Notes: a model not told the origin generated them from the sequence alone. A stretch of 64,000 nucleotides of DNA from Phellopilus nigrolimitatus (GCA_021029095.1 JAJOHG010000009.1:744001-808000); one strand, 5' to 3'. Positions 46,708 to 59,295 are shown, numbered from the stretch's first letter. Numbers and translations: made by a program.

Positions 46708-49700
46708 TCAGGATCCCCTGCTCGACGTTTTCCTAAGTCTGGTACTCGCCCTCGTCCCCGAACCGAGTCCAGCTGTGGCATTCTGGCGCGAAATTGCTTT
46801 ACGCGAAGATGTCCGCTGAGGGACAGACTTGCCGCGTGTGACGGTACCGGCGTCATCATTTTTGGCCTTGCTTGCTAGACGCTCACTGTTCCTTTCAGGT
46901 GTCGCTCCTGGAACACGTTTCGACCGACTTTGCCTAGGTTTTTTTCCAGCGGGTTCGCCGTGGGCCACAGCTCGGCCTCGCGATGGCTCGTTCTGAGGTA
47001 GTTCGGACGCCTCTGCAGCAATTTATTCGGCCGGGTCGTCGTACGTATCGTGAATTTTTCGCTTGCTGCAGGGCCCAGGTTCCGTAATCATCAGCTCCTG
47101 CTGAAGATGTTCGGATGGTCCTGCAACATTATTGTCCTTCGGATCACCGTGTACCCCGGTTCTTGCTCGTCTGTTGGAATGTGCCCGCTGCCCAATTGGT
47201 GCTCCAACTACAATTTGCTCGACTGTCACAATTGTGGACGGTACCTTCGCTTCGTACATCTCGTAGTAGAGCTGCTTCTTATCTGAGATGTCGTGTTTTA
47301 CCCTATCATTATCAGGAAGCTTCTCCCGGCAAGTGTCGATCCAAAGCTGCTTAAATGACTCCGGTGTCCATTTCCCCTCAAATTTGTCGGGTGTCGAAGT
47401 CGAAATGGGATAAAGGTAGCTGTAAGCAGTATTGATCCAGGATTGGACATGCGCATTGTTGAATATGAAGTCTCTGGTAAAGGTCCCCCTCACCATCTGA
47501 CCAGTTTTCGCGTCGCCACCAACGAGGGCGCCGTAGTTTCCGATTTCGTACTGGTCAAAGAACCTATGCATCCTGTGACCAAGTAAATCCACTTCGTTAT
47601 GCGGCAGCCATCGCACGCAGCAGTAAAGGACTACATAGAGCATCGACTCCATGTCATCCTTGATCGAATGGCGAAAGTTGGCTCCAGCATCAAGTGATTC
47701 CGCGGACATAAACGCCCAGGTACCATAAAAGTCGATTGTACCATATTGATATATCTCGTTTTCATTTCTATGCTGTGGGAAGTTACTTACCGATCTGTTG
47801 TGATCACGCGCTTCTCCATTGCTGTCGGCGACGGTGGACAACTCCCAATCGATGAGGATGCCTCTTCTGCGACCAGTTGCCGGATCTTTGACGAGAATGA
47901 TGTTATTAGGGCTGACATCGCGGTGCAAGATTTTGCAAATTTCATGCGCGTCAATTAAGGCTGAAAAAAGGCTGTTCAGACGCGATGGAAAGACGTGAGA
48001 ACGGTGACTTACCTTCGAACGCATCGAGCGTGACGTCAAACAGTTCACGAGTGCCTGTGAATTCTTGTAGCGGGTAGCCGACAGCTTTCAACAGCAGTCG
48101 ATAGTGAGTGTGCTTTGTAACTTTTACCATACGGCCGCCATTACATGCCCATGGGGAGTGCGCGAATTCATCGGTCCTTGTACATTGCGCTGAGCAACAC
48201 ATGATTAGTTGACGACTGTATCAAAAAGGCGAATTAAATGGCTCACGGTTCTTAATAAAGTTATGAGGTTCGTTGTTTGAATGATTAGCGTCGTCTTCGG
48301 TTTGTTCGCCTGAACGTCCGGCTTCATTTTCGGCTTGAATCACGGTGCTTCGATTTAAACCAGCAGTCCTAACCCCTCCTCCTTCGACTGTGCCGCTAGT
48401 CGCATCTTGACATGTATTTGTTGATTTACCAGGATTCACGCTTTGACCGTCTAGTTCCATCGCATCTAGATCCTTCATAGTCGTATCCTTCGCGACATCC
48501 TCTTCCATCATGACCGCCTCCTTTTCTGAGGCCTTCTTTGCAGCTGACTCTCTTTCACGATACACCTCTTCACGCACGCGTTCAATGTCGACCGGAACAT
48601 CCCCATGGCAGAACAGATCAGATATATGCATAGCGCCATTCACATTTAAACGCTCAAGGATTGTGCCCTCCTTCTCCCTTCCTTTCACATCGATACGCCA
48701 GGTATCTTTGAGAAACGCCATTTCGAGGGATCCGACCTTAACAGCCCAGTAACCGCGAGTTGAGCCGTTTGCCATAGACAAAGGCGACATGACAGGCCGC
48801 GATATGAGATAATGTTCAATCATTGGTGAGTTGTGTTCGTCTTTGTTGACAACGTCCACTTTTACTACCTTCTTCTGCTGGTAGTGCTGTCCGACAGCCT
48901 CCTCGAGTTTGTCACCGTCGAGATCCAGTTGCAACGCAACATGGGCTGTAACAGTCGTTTTAAAATCTTGTTCGTCTTTTTCCGACGCGACCGAGACCGT
49001 CGGATCATAACCACGCTGCGCAGGATTGGCGAAACCAAACCTCCACAAGAAGTCGCAAAGCAGTTTGGGATTTTGTCGGTAATTAAAAGATCTGGTGACT
49101 ACCGCGCCTGCTCGGTCCCATCGTATGAAGCGAGCGTGGTGGCCATGAATCGAAACAGAGAAGTAGAACATCCGATGTTGCCTTGCGCATGCTTCCGTAG
49201 CATAGGATACGATTTGTCCGATGTCTTCCTCCGTCTTTTTTCGAATCTTTGAGCTCTCGTGTTGGACAAAGAAATTAGTTTCGGAACAGATACCTTCATC
49301 GTCTTTATAGAGAGGATCCACAAATGGATCTCGCTCTTCATTTTTCTTGACTTCGATGAAAAGCTCCGCATAACCGAAGTGTGCGGGAATTCGCCGCTTC
49401 TTTCTATCCGAGGTGTAGGGGTTTTCCGTAAGCTCACGCTCGAGAACATCCAGTGCAGAACTATCATAAGCGCAAATGTCAGGCTTCAAAGCGCCAAGAC
49501 TTGACAATTCGGACCGGGTTGAGGTATCTACAAAGTTAAGAGAGGGACAGCGTTTCTTATAGTTGATGGCTGGTATCTGTACAGAAAAGGATGAATGTGG
49601 AATTTGGCCGATTTAGTAAACACGATACTCACCAATTTCTCGTAGATGGCCTGCTCATCCTTTGGGTCCACGGGTATACGATTGAAAGCTCCTTTGCAGC

Positions 49701-49992
49701 TAGGCATGACACGAACGCCCTTTCCTTTAGGAGCCGGAGGTAGGAGCTCGTCCAGAAATTCCTCGACTGGCATGGGCCCCACGCACCATCTCTTCATCTC
49801 CCTGGAGTATCGTATATTGCGACCTTTCGCATCCTTCGGGTCAAAGCTTCCTTCAGCACCATTCTCAGTTCTGGCAAGCGGTGTGTTCTTGGCTGCAGAC
49901 GGGACTGCGTTGGGGACGCGAGTTTTTGGAAGACTTCCAGGGTTTCTTAGTTCCCGATCGGGTGGAGGAACGCACCCGTCGGCATCGTCCAC
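46708..49992 (-). CDS. FunK1 protein kinase, A type, copy 2 (damaged)
   Basis: Exons on the reverse strand: 49633-49992, 48247-49576, 48013-48189, then 47023-47960 as one block. Kinase signatures are present: FLKDTWR, LHRDVSPNN and IDWELS. Two changes stand out. Where the copy-1 gene has its last intron (ending TTTTTAG), this copy reads TTTTATG, so the splice acceptor is gone; the 66 bp intron stays open in the same frame and would add 22 residues. A TAA at 47023-47025 replaces GCA and stops the protein after DDPAE, cutting off about 105 residues of basic tail that are still readable down to 46708. No in-frame ATG is seen at the 5' end: the frame starts at a GTG (49992) after an upstream stop, so the true start is unclear. 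It may be a truncated kinase or an early pseudogene. Confidence 0.72.
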
Positions 49993-50109
49993 TGTGGATT
50001 GGTGAGATTCAGACAGTACGAAATAGCAAAATCAAGATATGGCAGTGGAAATCAAGACAGAGTGTTATTAATTAATTAGTTTAGGACGTGGCTGAAGGGC
50101 CAAGAACGT

Positions 50110-50129
50110 CACGTGTAGAGTCACACGTG
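50110..50129 (-). promoter_or_regulatory. Paired CACGTG boxes, A promoter copy 2
   Basis: CACGTG at 50110 and 50124. Here the spacing is 14 bp instead of 17. They lie about 120 bp upstream of the A frame. Confidence 0.55.
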
Positions 50130-50722
50130 ATCGTGTTTCCTTTGCCTCTGTGGCTGTCTTTTTATTTTATTTTAAACTCATTATTAAAAAAGAAAGAAAT
50201 TAGTCTGTATAGTAGCAACAGCGTATATATAGAGTAATAACGGTCTCTAGTCTCATATACTCATTATTCATTCAATAGTTCACGGATTGCGAGCTTTTCA
50301 AATGATTAGAAGGACTGTAAACACTGAGCGCAGTGTCTGTGACACTTCGGCTCGTTTCAGAACTTTGCAAAATTAATTGTTCTTACAAGTGTATTTGTTA
50401 ATCAGTGGCATGGATATATTCCTAACATTGACGGAGATATATGCATGCTTTTTGGTGGATGTTGAGCTTGTAGGAGAGATATGATGTCGAAAAAACAAAG
50501 TTGCTGACCATATGATGATCAATTACTGTATCTTGGGCACAGAATTGAAACTCGTCGAACTGCGATACAATGATCAGTACAACAATTTCAAGGCAGAAAT
50601 GAGACATGCAAATGGTGTTATACAAACGGCAGCAGTAGGGTGATTTTTAGAGTACAGGTCGAAATGAAGTATATGCAATTGAATATAATGAGATGTTTGC
50701 ACTAGTGCCGCACCTTCTGTCG
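50130..50722. other. Junction between cassette copies 2 and 3
   Basis: AT-rich sequence of copy-2 A upstream DNA, then from about 50531 sequence shared with copy 1 (16820-17012). The join of the two tandem cassettes therefore lies near 50530. No gene seen. Confidence 0.5.
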
Positions 50723-50892
50723 CCACTGTCCTTTGATCGAAACTTTTCTGAATATGCTGGCAGTCATTTTGACCGCGTCCAGATGTCATATTCTGTTGAG
50801 AAAGTGTGCCCCGCGAACATGTCGCCGAGGGAACGACTTGCTACGTGCGACGATGCCGTTGCCATCATTTTCGGCTTTGCTTGCCAGACAAC
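50723..50892 (-). pseudogene. Relic of a FunK1 C-terminal tail, copy 3
   Basis: Mirror counterpart of the relic at 16642-16815, with the same LASKAENDGNGIVARSK-like frame and the lost stop codon. It points away from the E' promoter. Confidence 0.65.
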
Positions 50893-51150
50893 TTACTCTT
50901 CCCAAGGTTATTTTTCCCGGGGTCATTGTGCGTCTTCAGAAGTTCCAGGGCACACTGCCTCGTCTATTTGAGATCTGGGACATCAATACAAAAACACAGA
51001 ACAGGATATGAAAGTACGAGCAAGACTAAGCTTTTAGAGCAAGACGAAATTGAGAGATTTTAGACGCTCCTGAGCCGTTTTTGGTAAATATGTAAACAAC
51101 CACAAATGCACACTCTTTTGGCAGGCGTTGGTGAACAAAGAAAACACGAT

Positions 51151-51173
51151 CACGTGATATATTTGTGCACGTG
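51151..51173 (+). promoter_or_regulatory. Paired CACGTG boxes, E' promoter copy 3
   Basis: CACGTG at 51151 and 51168, 17 bp apart, about 130 bp before the start codon. Confidence 0.65.
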
Positions 51174-51301
51174 ATATCTTTGACACGATTGTGGCTCGGC
51201 GCTCAGCACTCAGCTACAACTTGCTCTTGCCTTCGACCGCATCTTCACTGCTCCTACCGCATCTTGAATTCCATTGCCATACTTGGAACTGTACGCCAGT
51301 G

Positions 51302-52390
51302 ATGTCGATACCACCCTCAGAGACAAGTGACGATATCGAGGAACAGACACTGTTCAATCTTCCGTTCGCCCAGGATAGAACTCCTCCAAATACTGAAGTC
51401 TCCGACGGATACAAGGACAAAATCCGAAACACACCGATTGCCAGAACGGAGAATGATGCGAAAGGTGGCTTCCAGTCGAAAGACGCGAAGAGCCGCAACA
51501 CGCGATACGCGAGGGAGATGAAGAAACGGTGCGTCGGACCCATGCCAGTAGAGGACTTCCTGGACGAGTTCCTCCCTACGGCCCTGGAGAATAAGGGACC
51601 CATGCCTGACTGGGCAAACGCATTCGATGATGTACCCGTGAACCTTAGTGGTTGGGAGCTGTCTACCCTTGCAGACGACAACGGACAGGCGCGTGATTAT
51701 CATAGATCCGTAAGCGTCTTCTTGCACAGATGAGAACGTAATAATTGTACTGATGCAGTCGGTTTGAATTTTTATCTTATTTATTAGGGGACTTGGGCAT
51801 TCATGTCTGCGGCTGCCCTTCAGGTCGACTCTGGATTTCGCCATATAATCCAGGATGACATGGAATCAATGCTCTACGTTGTCCTTTACTGTTGTGTGCG
51901 TTGGCTGCCGCATAACGAAGTAGAGAACCTTGGCCACAAAATGTACAAGTTCTTTGACCAGTACGACCGTGAAGACGGTAACATCATCGTCGGCGGCACA
52001 GATAAATTTGCTCAGCAACACGCCAGGACCTTCACGAAGCGATTTAAATTCGAAGATGACGCTACTGGGTTGTGGATAAATATCGCTTTCAACTACCTTG
52101 CTCCCAGTGGCATTGACTATCTGAAGTATAAGGACAGGTGGACGCCAGAGTCGTTCAACAAACTTTGGTTGGCCGTTCTACAGGTTTCTCTTCCTGAAAA
52201 TGATAGAACGGAGCACGTCGTCTCAGATAAGCACGAAGGCAGCAGCTCGAAGCACAACGCGACACAGCCGAGCTCCACCCGGTTCAGCGAAGAGTACAAA
52301 GAACCGGTTAAGGAGCAGGTGCGCTTCAGCAAACGAAGTCTGTCCGATGCGTTTGAGGATGCGGTCGAAGAGAATGCTGGAGGATCGTAG
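51302..52390 (+). CDS. Truncated FunK1-like protein, E type, copy 3
   Basis: Exons 51302-51709 and 51788-52390, 336 residues, nearly identical to the E protein at 15141-16262 and with the same internal deletion (PVNLSGWELS), so no N-lobe and no HRD loop. It ends early at TAG (52388-52390), where copy 1 has TCG. The original end KRHRMTPVAE can still be read after the stop, so a small basic cluster is lost. Otherwise open and spliced as in copy 1. A non-catalytic protein or a gene in decay. Confidence 0.7.
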
Positions 52391-53159
52391 AAACGACATC
52401 GAATGACGCCAGTGGCCGAGTAAGATTCAGGTACGCAAGGCGGAGGATCCAGTTAACCTTTCAGCATCTTAGAATGGGTCTCCGAACTGCATGCGTCGAT
52501 TAAACATGGTTTAGAAAAAAGAAAAGAATTATAGTTCGAATAAAAACTCGTAGGTCGGATGACGGTGAGGACACGAAGCGCAGTATTGCCTCAACCATTT
52601 CATTATATTTGGCCTTGAATGGATATACTATTGGACATTGCTGTTGTATCTATTAGCTTACTTGAACCATCACCTTAATGCTATCATTTGTGTATTATAT
52701 TACAACCTGAATATCCCACGTTTGCGCTAGTCATGACAATACATTTCGATGCGTTGCAATCGGAGCCAATATCAATGGTCTTGTCTCCATCATCTTTGTC
52801 CTGTGTCGTTCTCACTAAATCAGTCTTCCTTTATATTTTTCCGTGTTTTACTTTATTTTATTTTATTTCAATCTTCATTCTTTCCTTTTCTTTGCTGACA
52901 ATCTCAACAGCTTTTGATTTTTTTAAAAAAGGGTTGCCTTGCTTCCAACTATCATACGTCCTTTCTGCATTCGCAATGATGTCCGGGCATGGAGCAGAGA
53001 CGTCGAGCGTAAATCAAGCGCGTAATAAACAACAACGCCGCGTCTCATATTTCCACATCGCTTCTCAAAATTATACAACCATAAGTATTTCTCCTCGTCA
53101 CAGCTCACAAATACAGTTGTAAGTCCAATAAAATTACGCATTTATCGATTCCCATATGG
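52391..53159. other. Spacer between convergent E' and DUF4139, copy 3
   Basis: Mirror image of 14405-15140, with a TTTATTTTATTTTATTTC run near 52853. No gene seen. Confidence 0.5.
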
Positions 53160-55124
53160 TCAATCCTTCACCCATTCAGTATACGCCGGTGCACTGACCT
53201 CCCAAACCAAGCTGACATCGACTGTCGCACCAGGCTCCATATCGCACACCCACTCCAACAGTCCCTGAGCACTCTCAAGGCTAGACTCCTCTTCGTATGA
53301 TCGGGCCTCTCCAATGTCATCTCCGCCGCGCTGTACACAACGGGCTACTACGCCATTTTGCAAAGCGACGGCCTTTCCCCTTCCTCCTCCGACGGACAAG
53401 CCCTTTGGCTCAATAACGTTTACCTTTATCTTCGCGTCGCGCGAAACATGAACGTGGTCTTTGATAAGCAGACGTGGAAGCCTAGTGAGACGGCTGTTCT
53501 TGACTGTAATCGCCTGCTCGAAGGTCACGGTTTTCATCTTTGTAGTCAAGACAGTCCCTCCCGTCGTCTTCGTCTTCTTCGACTGAGGATGGTAGGTGAT
53601 GCGAACCGCCGGATCAACGCCAAGAGAGCATGAGAAACTCTCCTGCGGGCTGACGTGCTGCATTGTAACGGTGAGTTTTGTGAAGCAAAACAAGACAATT
53701 CGCATCCGAAAGAACTTACCGAGATCGACGACTTTGCGACGAAACTCCCGTTCAAGAATACGTTTGCTTGTCCTGGAAGCAGAACGTATTTAGTCGTGTT
53801 CTTGACTTTACAGCGCAAGAATACGCTCTGTACATCCTTGGGAATCGTAATCCACTCCAGGTCCGTCGATTCGAACTGCAACTCTGCGATCGAAACCTTG
53901 TGCGACTGTTGCTCGTTGTTGGATCCACTTGGGATCGTGGACAGGCCGGTAATGGTGAATGTCGTGCTCACGGCGCCATCCGTCGCCTGCGAGTCGCGCC
54001 CACGGAAGAAACCAGGTGGTGGTGCATCGTCAACGTATCCGCTCTGCACAGCAGCAGAACGGTTTCGCATGGCCGGTCCTCTACTGTCGACTGCCGCAGC
54101 AGGCCATGAAACCGAGGCGGGCATTGAACAGGGCACTGCACCTGCTCTCGGAAGCGTCTGAACAGGAGACTTCTCGCGTTCGGAGATCCAATTCGGATGC
54201 AGAGTTGGTATCTCCGTGCCCTGCAGCGGCGCCGCAGTGCTTAGGTTGAGCGCAACATTTGTCCAATCTTCGCCAGTCTTTTGCACAATAGATGCGCGAT
54301 AATGTAAGCTGACTTTGGACTTGCTCTTCGTGTCCGGAGCGATCAGGGCACGGAGGTCGTACTGCGGCGACCACCATGCGTGTGAAACAGCGTATGACAG
54401 TGAGAGCTCGACTTTGCCGTCGCCTTCCGCCAGGACAACAATTGAGACTCGGACACCGCGACGACGAAGGCTGTCCTCGTCTGCATCAAGGCTCTTGCTC
54501 TTCTCCTGAATCTCTTTTCTTACTTGGATAAGATCGTTGTTCAATTTGGTAGCTCCCTCGTTGATCTTGCTTTTTCGCGCAGCATAAGTGTCGAGAAACG
54601 CCTCAAGATGCTCGGCGTCTGTGTCTTTGCCGGTTAATGTCTTGGCGTATTCTTCCAGAACTTTTGACTGGTGGTCGAGAATTGCGACATCGGCAGTAAG
54701 TTTGGATTCGCGAGCGTGCAGCTCCGTGAGAGCGTCAATATATTTCTCATAATCGTACGGAGCCGCAGGATCTAAGAGCGCATATAAGCCTATGAGCATG
54801 ACGTACTGGAAGGTTTTAGCTGACAAGATGCTTACGGTAAATGACATCGAAAATCGTCGCGTTGCCGATCCCGTCGACGCGTATGGAGCTTTCTTCCAAG
54901 CATGTTGGAAGATTCTTTACTTCGACGCTGTTCTGACCATCCTTGAGCTCTACCTTGACCTTTCTCTTTACCTATGAAGCGAGCTCAGCTTTTAAGGATG
55001 TCCCGTACTGGGGAGAGAATCGAGTGTCACGTACCTCCGCACGGTCCGTCTGGAAAAGCGTCACCGAGTCCACGGCGCTCTTGTTGGCGTCGTATTCGAC
55101 TGTATGAGAATATGATTGGGCCAT
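53160..55124 (-). CDS. DUF4140/DUF4139 family protein, copy 3 (promoter damaged)
   Basis: Intact frame of about 591 residues. Exons on the reverse strand: 55035-55124, 54836-54971, 53720-54771 (or to 54789), 53160-53657. Same domain order as copy 2, starting MAQSYSHTVEYD. The coding part is as well kept as copy 2, but about 163 bp of upstream DNA present in copies 1 and 2 are missing at 55209, and the TATA box reads TAGATAAG. It may be silent or under new control. Confidence 0.82.
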
Positions 55125-56087
55125 ACTGCTGAGTTGCTGAAGTTGTAGGACTCTGTGCTAGCTGGTTGTTGGGGTGAAGGCTATGAGTTGACAACTTATC
55201 TACGCTTCTGAGACGCGTCGCGACGGCCAAGGATATAACACCAAAGTTCGTAAGAACCAACAAGTTCATGGGGTATAATCAGACTTTGAATATTTATGGA
55301 AGCAGATGGACCTGAAGTCGGGCTAGCCGCCACAGTTTATCTCCACTCAAGTCTTTACCCCCACTCACCTGCTTACCACCGACTGTGGCGGCTGGTCGCG
55401 AGCTTGACACTTCGCTTTTATTTGGTTCGGATAGGTGCTGGTTACAAGCTCCAGTGGGTAAGCTGTATTCCTTGTTATCCTCAATAGGCTGCTGTCAGTA
55501 ACTCGAAGAGAAACACAGAGGTTGCACAAGTAACTGTAAGCGGCAGGTTGAACAATATGCGTGAAACACGTACATAAACAGACAACAACACCGCGTCCTG
55601 CAATAACCGAGTCTGACTTCGACTCGCTCGTTGCGATCTTCATGGTTTTGAAATGCATACATGAAAGTGCAGGAAAGCATCGCGTGTTCGTGTGCCGCAA
55701 TCCTTGAGTGAGTAAAAGAACTAATCATCTCACTAGAAATTCCAAAAAGACGAAGACCTTTAGTGTACTGGAAAAATTGAGGTGCGCAGCAAAGACGGCG
55801 CAATAGTTACGGGGGTTTCAAGGGATCATTACTTAAGAGATTCAAGACGTCGGAACGCATCGCGACATCCAGTATAAACAATTCCAGAACAGAAATGAGA
55901 TATGCGAATGAAATATGCGAATGAGATATGCGAATGACAAATGCGATTGGTAGTGTACAAATTGCAGGATTAAAGTAACGTTTTGAGTACAGTTAGTGAG
56001 TACAACATGAAAATAGCGTCCAATAGTACCTCCGTCTAAACCCGAATAGAAAATAAAAAAATCGCGGCCGTACCGCTCCCCCTTCCC
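55125..56087. other. Spacer between DUF4139 and D, copy 3
   Basis: Shortened DUF4139 promoter, then the D 3' flank with the CATATGCGAATGA-type repeats near 55900. It shows the empty ATTGCAGG site near 55605. No gene seen. Confidence 0.45.
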
Positions 56088-59000
56088 TCACTGCCCCTTG
56101 ATCGACACTTTCCTAAGTCTCGTGCTCGCCCTCGTAGCTATTCCACGTCCAGCTGCCCCATTCTGTCCTGAAGGTGCGTTACGCGAAGACGTTCGCCGAG
56201 GGGCCGACTTGCTACGTGTGACGATACCGACCCCATCATTTTTGGCCTTGCTTGCTAGACGCTCACTGTGCCTTTCAGGTGCCGCTCCTGGAACACGTTT
56301 TGACCGACCCCGTCGAGGTTTCTTTCCGTTGGGTTCGCCCTGGGCTTCGGCTCGACCTCGCGATGGCTCGTTCTGAGGTAGTTCGGACACCTCTGCAGCA
56401 ATTGCTTCTGCCGGATCGTCATCGATATCGTGAATTTTTCGCTTGCTGGACGGCCCAGGTTCCGTAATCATCAGCTCCTGCTGACGATGTCTGGATGGTC
56501 CCGCAACAGCATTATCGCCAATCGGACCGTGATGTGGCCTGGACTTCGCTGATTTGCCGTTAGGTTTCTGCCCCCGGATCAAGGCTTCGGTCCCGGTCAA
56601 AACAGTTTTGGTCGCTTCGTATTTATCGTTTTTGCCCTCATTCACGTCTGAGACGTCGTGCACCACCCTGTCATTCTCAGGAAGCGTCTCCTTGCAAATA
56701 TCCGTCCAGAGCTCGAATGACTTTGGCGTCCACTTCTCCTCGTGATCCTGAGGTGTTGTAGTATAAAAGAGAGCAAGGTAGTTGAAGGCTTTGGTGATCC
56801 AGGCCTGAGTTTGGACATCCTCGAATACAAAACTCCTGGTGAATTTTCTGGTGACCATCTCACTATTTTTGGCGTCGCCACCAACCATAGTGTCATCTTC
56901 CTCGTTGTCGTACTGGTCAAAGAACTTGTGCATTTTGTGACCCAACTTCCCTGGCTCGTTATGCGGTAGCCATCGCACACAACAATAAAGAACGATGTAG
57001 AGCATTGACTCCATGTCATCCTTAATTGAATGGCGGAAATTGAATTGAGCATCAAGGGCGGCTGCAGACATAAATGCCCAAGTTCCCTGAAGAAACAGAC
57101 TGCATCAGATCGCATATCGTAATGCAAAAGAAAGATACTTACTGATCTGTTATAATCGCGCGCTCTTCCATTGTCGGCGACAGTAGATAGCTCCCAATCG
57201 ATAAGAACGCCTTTTCGACGTCCAGTTTTCGGATCTCGGACGAGAATAACGTTGTTGAGACTGACATCGCGATGCAACATGTTGCACTTCTCGTGCGCAG
57301 AAATCAACGCTGCAAATAGATTCAGCATATGCGATAGAGGGCTGCAGGAAGGTCGTCTCACCTTCGTATGCGTCTTGCGTGGCTTCAAACATCTCGCGAG
57401 TACCGTTAAATTCTCGCAACGAGTAACCAACAGCTTTCAGAAGTAGTCGGTAGTGAACATGTTTCGTAACTTTGATCTTACGACCCCCATTACACGCCCA
57501 TTCGGCGCATACGAATTCGTCCGTTCTCGTACATTGAGCTGAGCAGCACAGTTAGCTGGTGTCGAAAGAGGCGGAGGTAAGTTAACCGACTCACGGTTCT
57601 TAATAGAGCACTTGAACTGGTCATCTGAAGAATCAGAATTGTTCTCTGCTTGTTCATCCGAAGGTCTGGCCGTATCCTCGGCTTCAACCAGAGTATCGCT
57701 TCGAGCTGTACTAGTAGTATCGCTTCCTTCTCCTTCGACTGTGCCATGGGCCTCGTCCTGAGATAGCTTTCCCGGTCCCTCAACGGTTCCATCATCTATG
57801 TCCATCGCGACCAGATCTTCTTCAGTCGAGTCTTCGTTCTCGTTCATCGCGGTCAACTCTTTCTCACGTAGTATCTCTTCCCGCAAGTCCTCGATGTCAA
57901 TTGGAACATCTCCGTGGCAATATAGATCAGATATATTCTTAACACCAGATGCGTTCAAGTGGCGAAGAATCGCACCCTCCTGCTCCATTCGGTCCACATC
58001 GATGCGCCAGGTGTCCTTAAGAAACGCCATTTCAAGGGTTCCAACCTTAACGGCCCAGTAGCCGCGAGTCGATCGGCCTGCGACGGATGAAGGCGACATA
58101 ACAGGCCGAGAAATGAGATACTGTTCAATCATCGGAGAACCACGATGGTCTCCACTGACGACGTCCACTTTGGCTACCCTTTCCTTCTGATAATGTCGAC
58201 CGACAGCCTCCTCGAGTTCGTCACCGGTAACATCCAGTTGGAACGCGACATAGACAGAAACAGTTTTCTTGAAATCTTCCTCGTCTTTTTCTGATGCGAT
58301 AGCGACAGTCGGATCGTACCCGCGCTGTGTGGGAGTAGCGTGTCCAAATCGCCATAGAAATTTACAAAGCAATTCGGGGTTCTGTCGGTAATTGAAAGAT
58401 CTGCTGACGACTGCGCCTGCACGGTCCCAGCGTATGAGACGAGCGTGGTGGCCGTGGATCGAAACAGAGAAGTAGAACATCCGATGCTGTCTTGCACATG
58501 CTTCCGCAGCATATGAGACGATCTGTCCAATGTTCGCATCCAACTTCTCTTGGTTAGTCTGACTGTCGCGAGTAACAAAGAAGTTGGTTTTGGAACAGGT
58601 AGCTGCATCACATTCGCTGTCGGGATCCTGAAACGGATCTTTATCGTCACGTTTCTTGACTTCGATGAAAAGTTCCGCATGGCCAAAATGCGCTGGAATT
58701 TTTCGCCGCTTTCCATCTAGGGTATAGGGGTCTTTTTTCAGTTCATTCTGGAGGGTTTTCATCGCAGCCTTGTCATAAGCGCAAATATCAGGCCTCAAAG
58801 AGCCAACACCTGATGATTCCGCCCGCGTCGAAGTATCCACGAAGTTAAGAGAAGGACAGCGTTTCTTATAGTTGATGGCTGGTATCTATACAAAGAAAAA
58901 TGAATATAGTATTTAATCGACTTAGTAAGCACGATACTCACTAGTTTTTCGTAGATGGCCTGCTCATCCTTTGGCTCCATGGGCACACGATTGAAAGCTC

Positions 59001-59295
59001 CTTTGCAGCTAGGCATGGCACGAGTGCCCTTACCCTTAGGAGCCGGAGGTAGGAACTCGTCCAGAAATTCCTCGACTGGCATGGGCCCCACGCACCATCT
59101 CTTCATCTCTCTGGCGTACCGTATATTGCGGCTCTTCGCATCCATCGGGTCAAAGCCATCCTTTGCACCATTCTCCGTTCTTGCGATCGGCGTGTCTTTC
59201 GCTGGAGAACACGGGATGGGGCGGGGTCCGGCAGGGTTAGGAGGAGGGCTTTGAGGGTCTATCGGTTCCTGGTCGAATGGTGGAAGACCGAACAT
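56088..59295 (-). CDS. FunK1 protein kinase, D type, copy 3
   Basis: Complete FunK1 kinase homologue, 995 residues. Exons on the reverse strand: 58942-59295, 57595-58885, 57362-57538, 57143-57309, 56088-57086. All signatures are kept: FLKDTWR, LHRDVSLNN, IDWELS, basic tail ending LRKVSIKGQ. Exon 5 is 12 bp shorter than in copies 1 and 2 through small in-frame losses (one codon in the KSFELW stretch and three at YEATKTVL). Paired CACGTG boxes at 59465-59487. Confidence 0.88.

Larger units (their letters stand above)
33600..50000 (-). repeat. Cassette copy 2 (reverse)
   Basis: Reverse-oriented copy with A, B, C, D, DUF4139 and an E-type gene in the same relative order as copy 1. The D genes of copies 1 and 2 have the same length and exon borders throughout (3220 bp from ATG to stop). 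The B gene here is more diverged than in copies 1 and 3 and is broken. The E-type gene carries a different deletion from those of copies 1 and 3. The outer border toward the PMT1 gene lies somewhere near 33.6 kb and is not sharp by eye. Confidence 0.8.
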
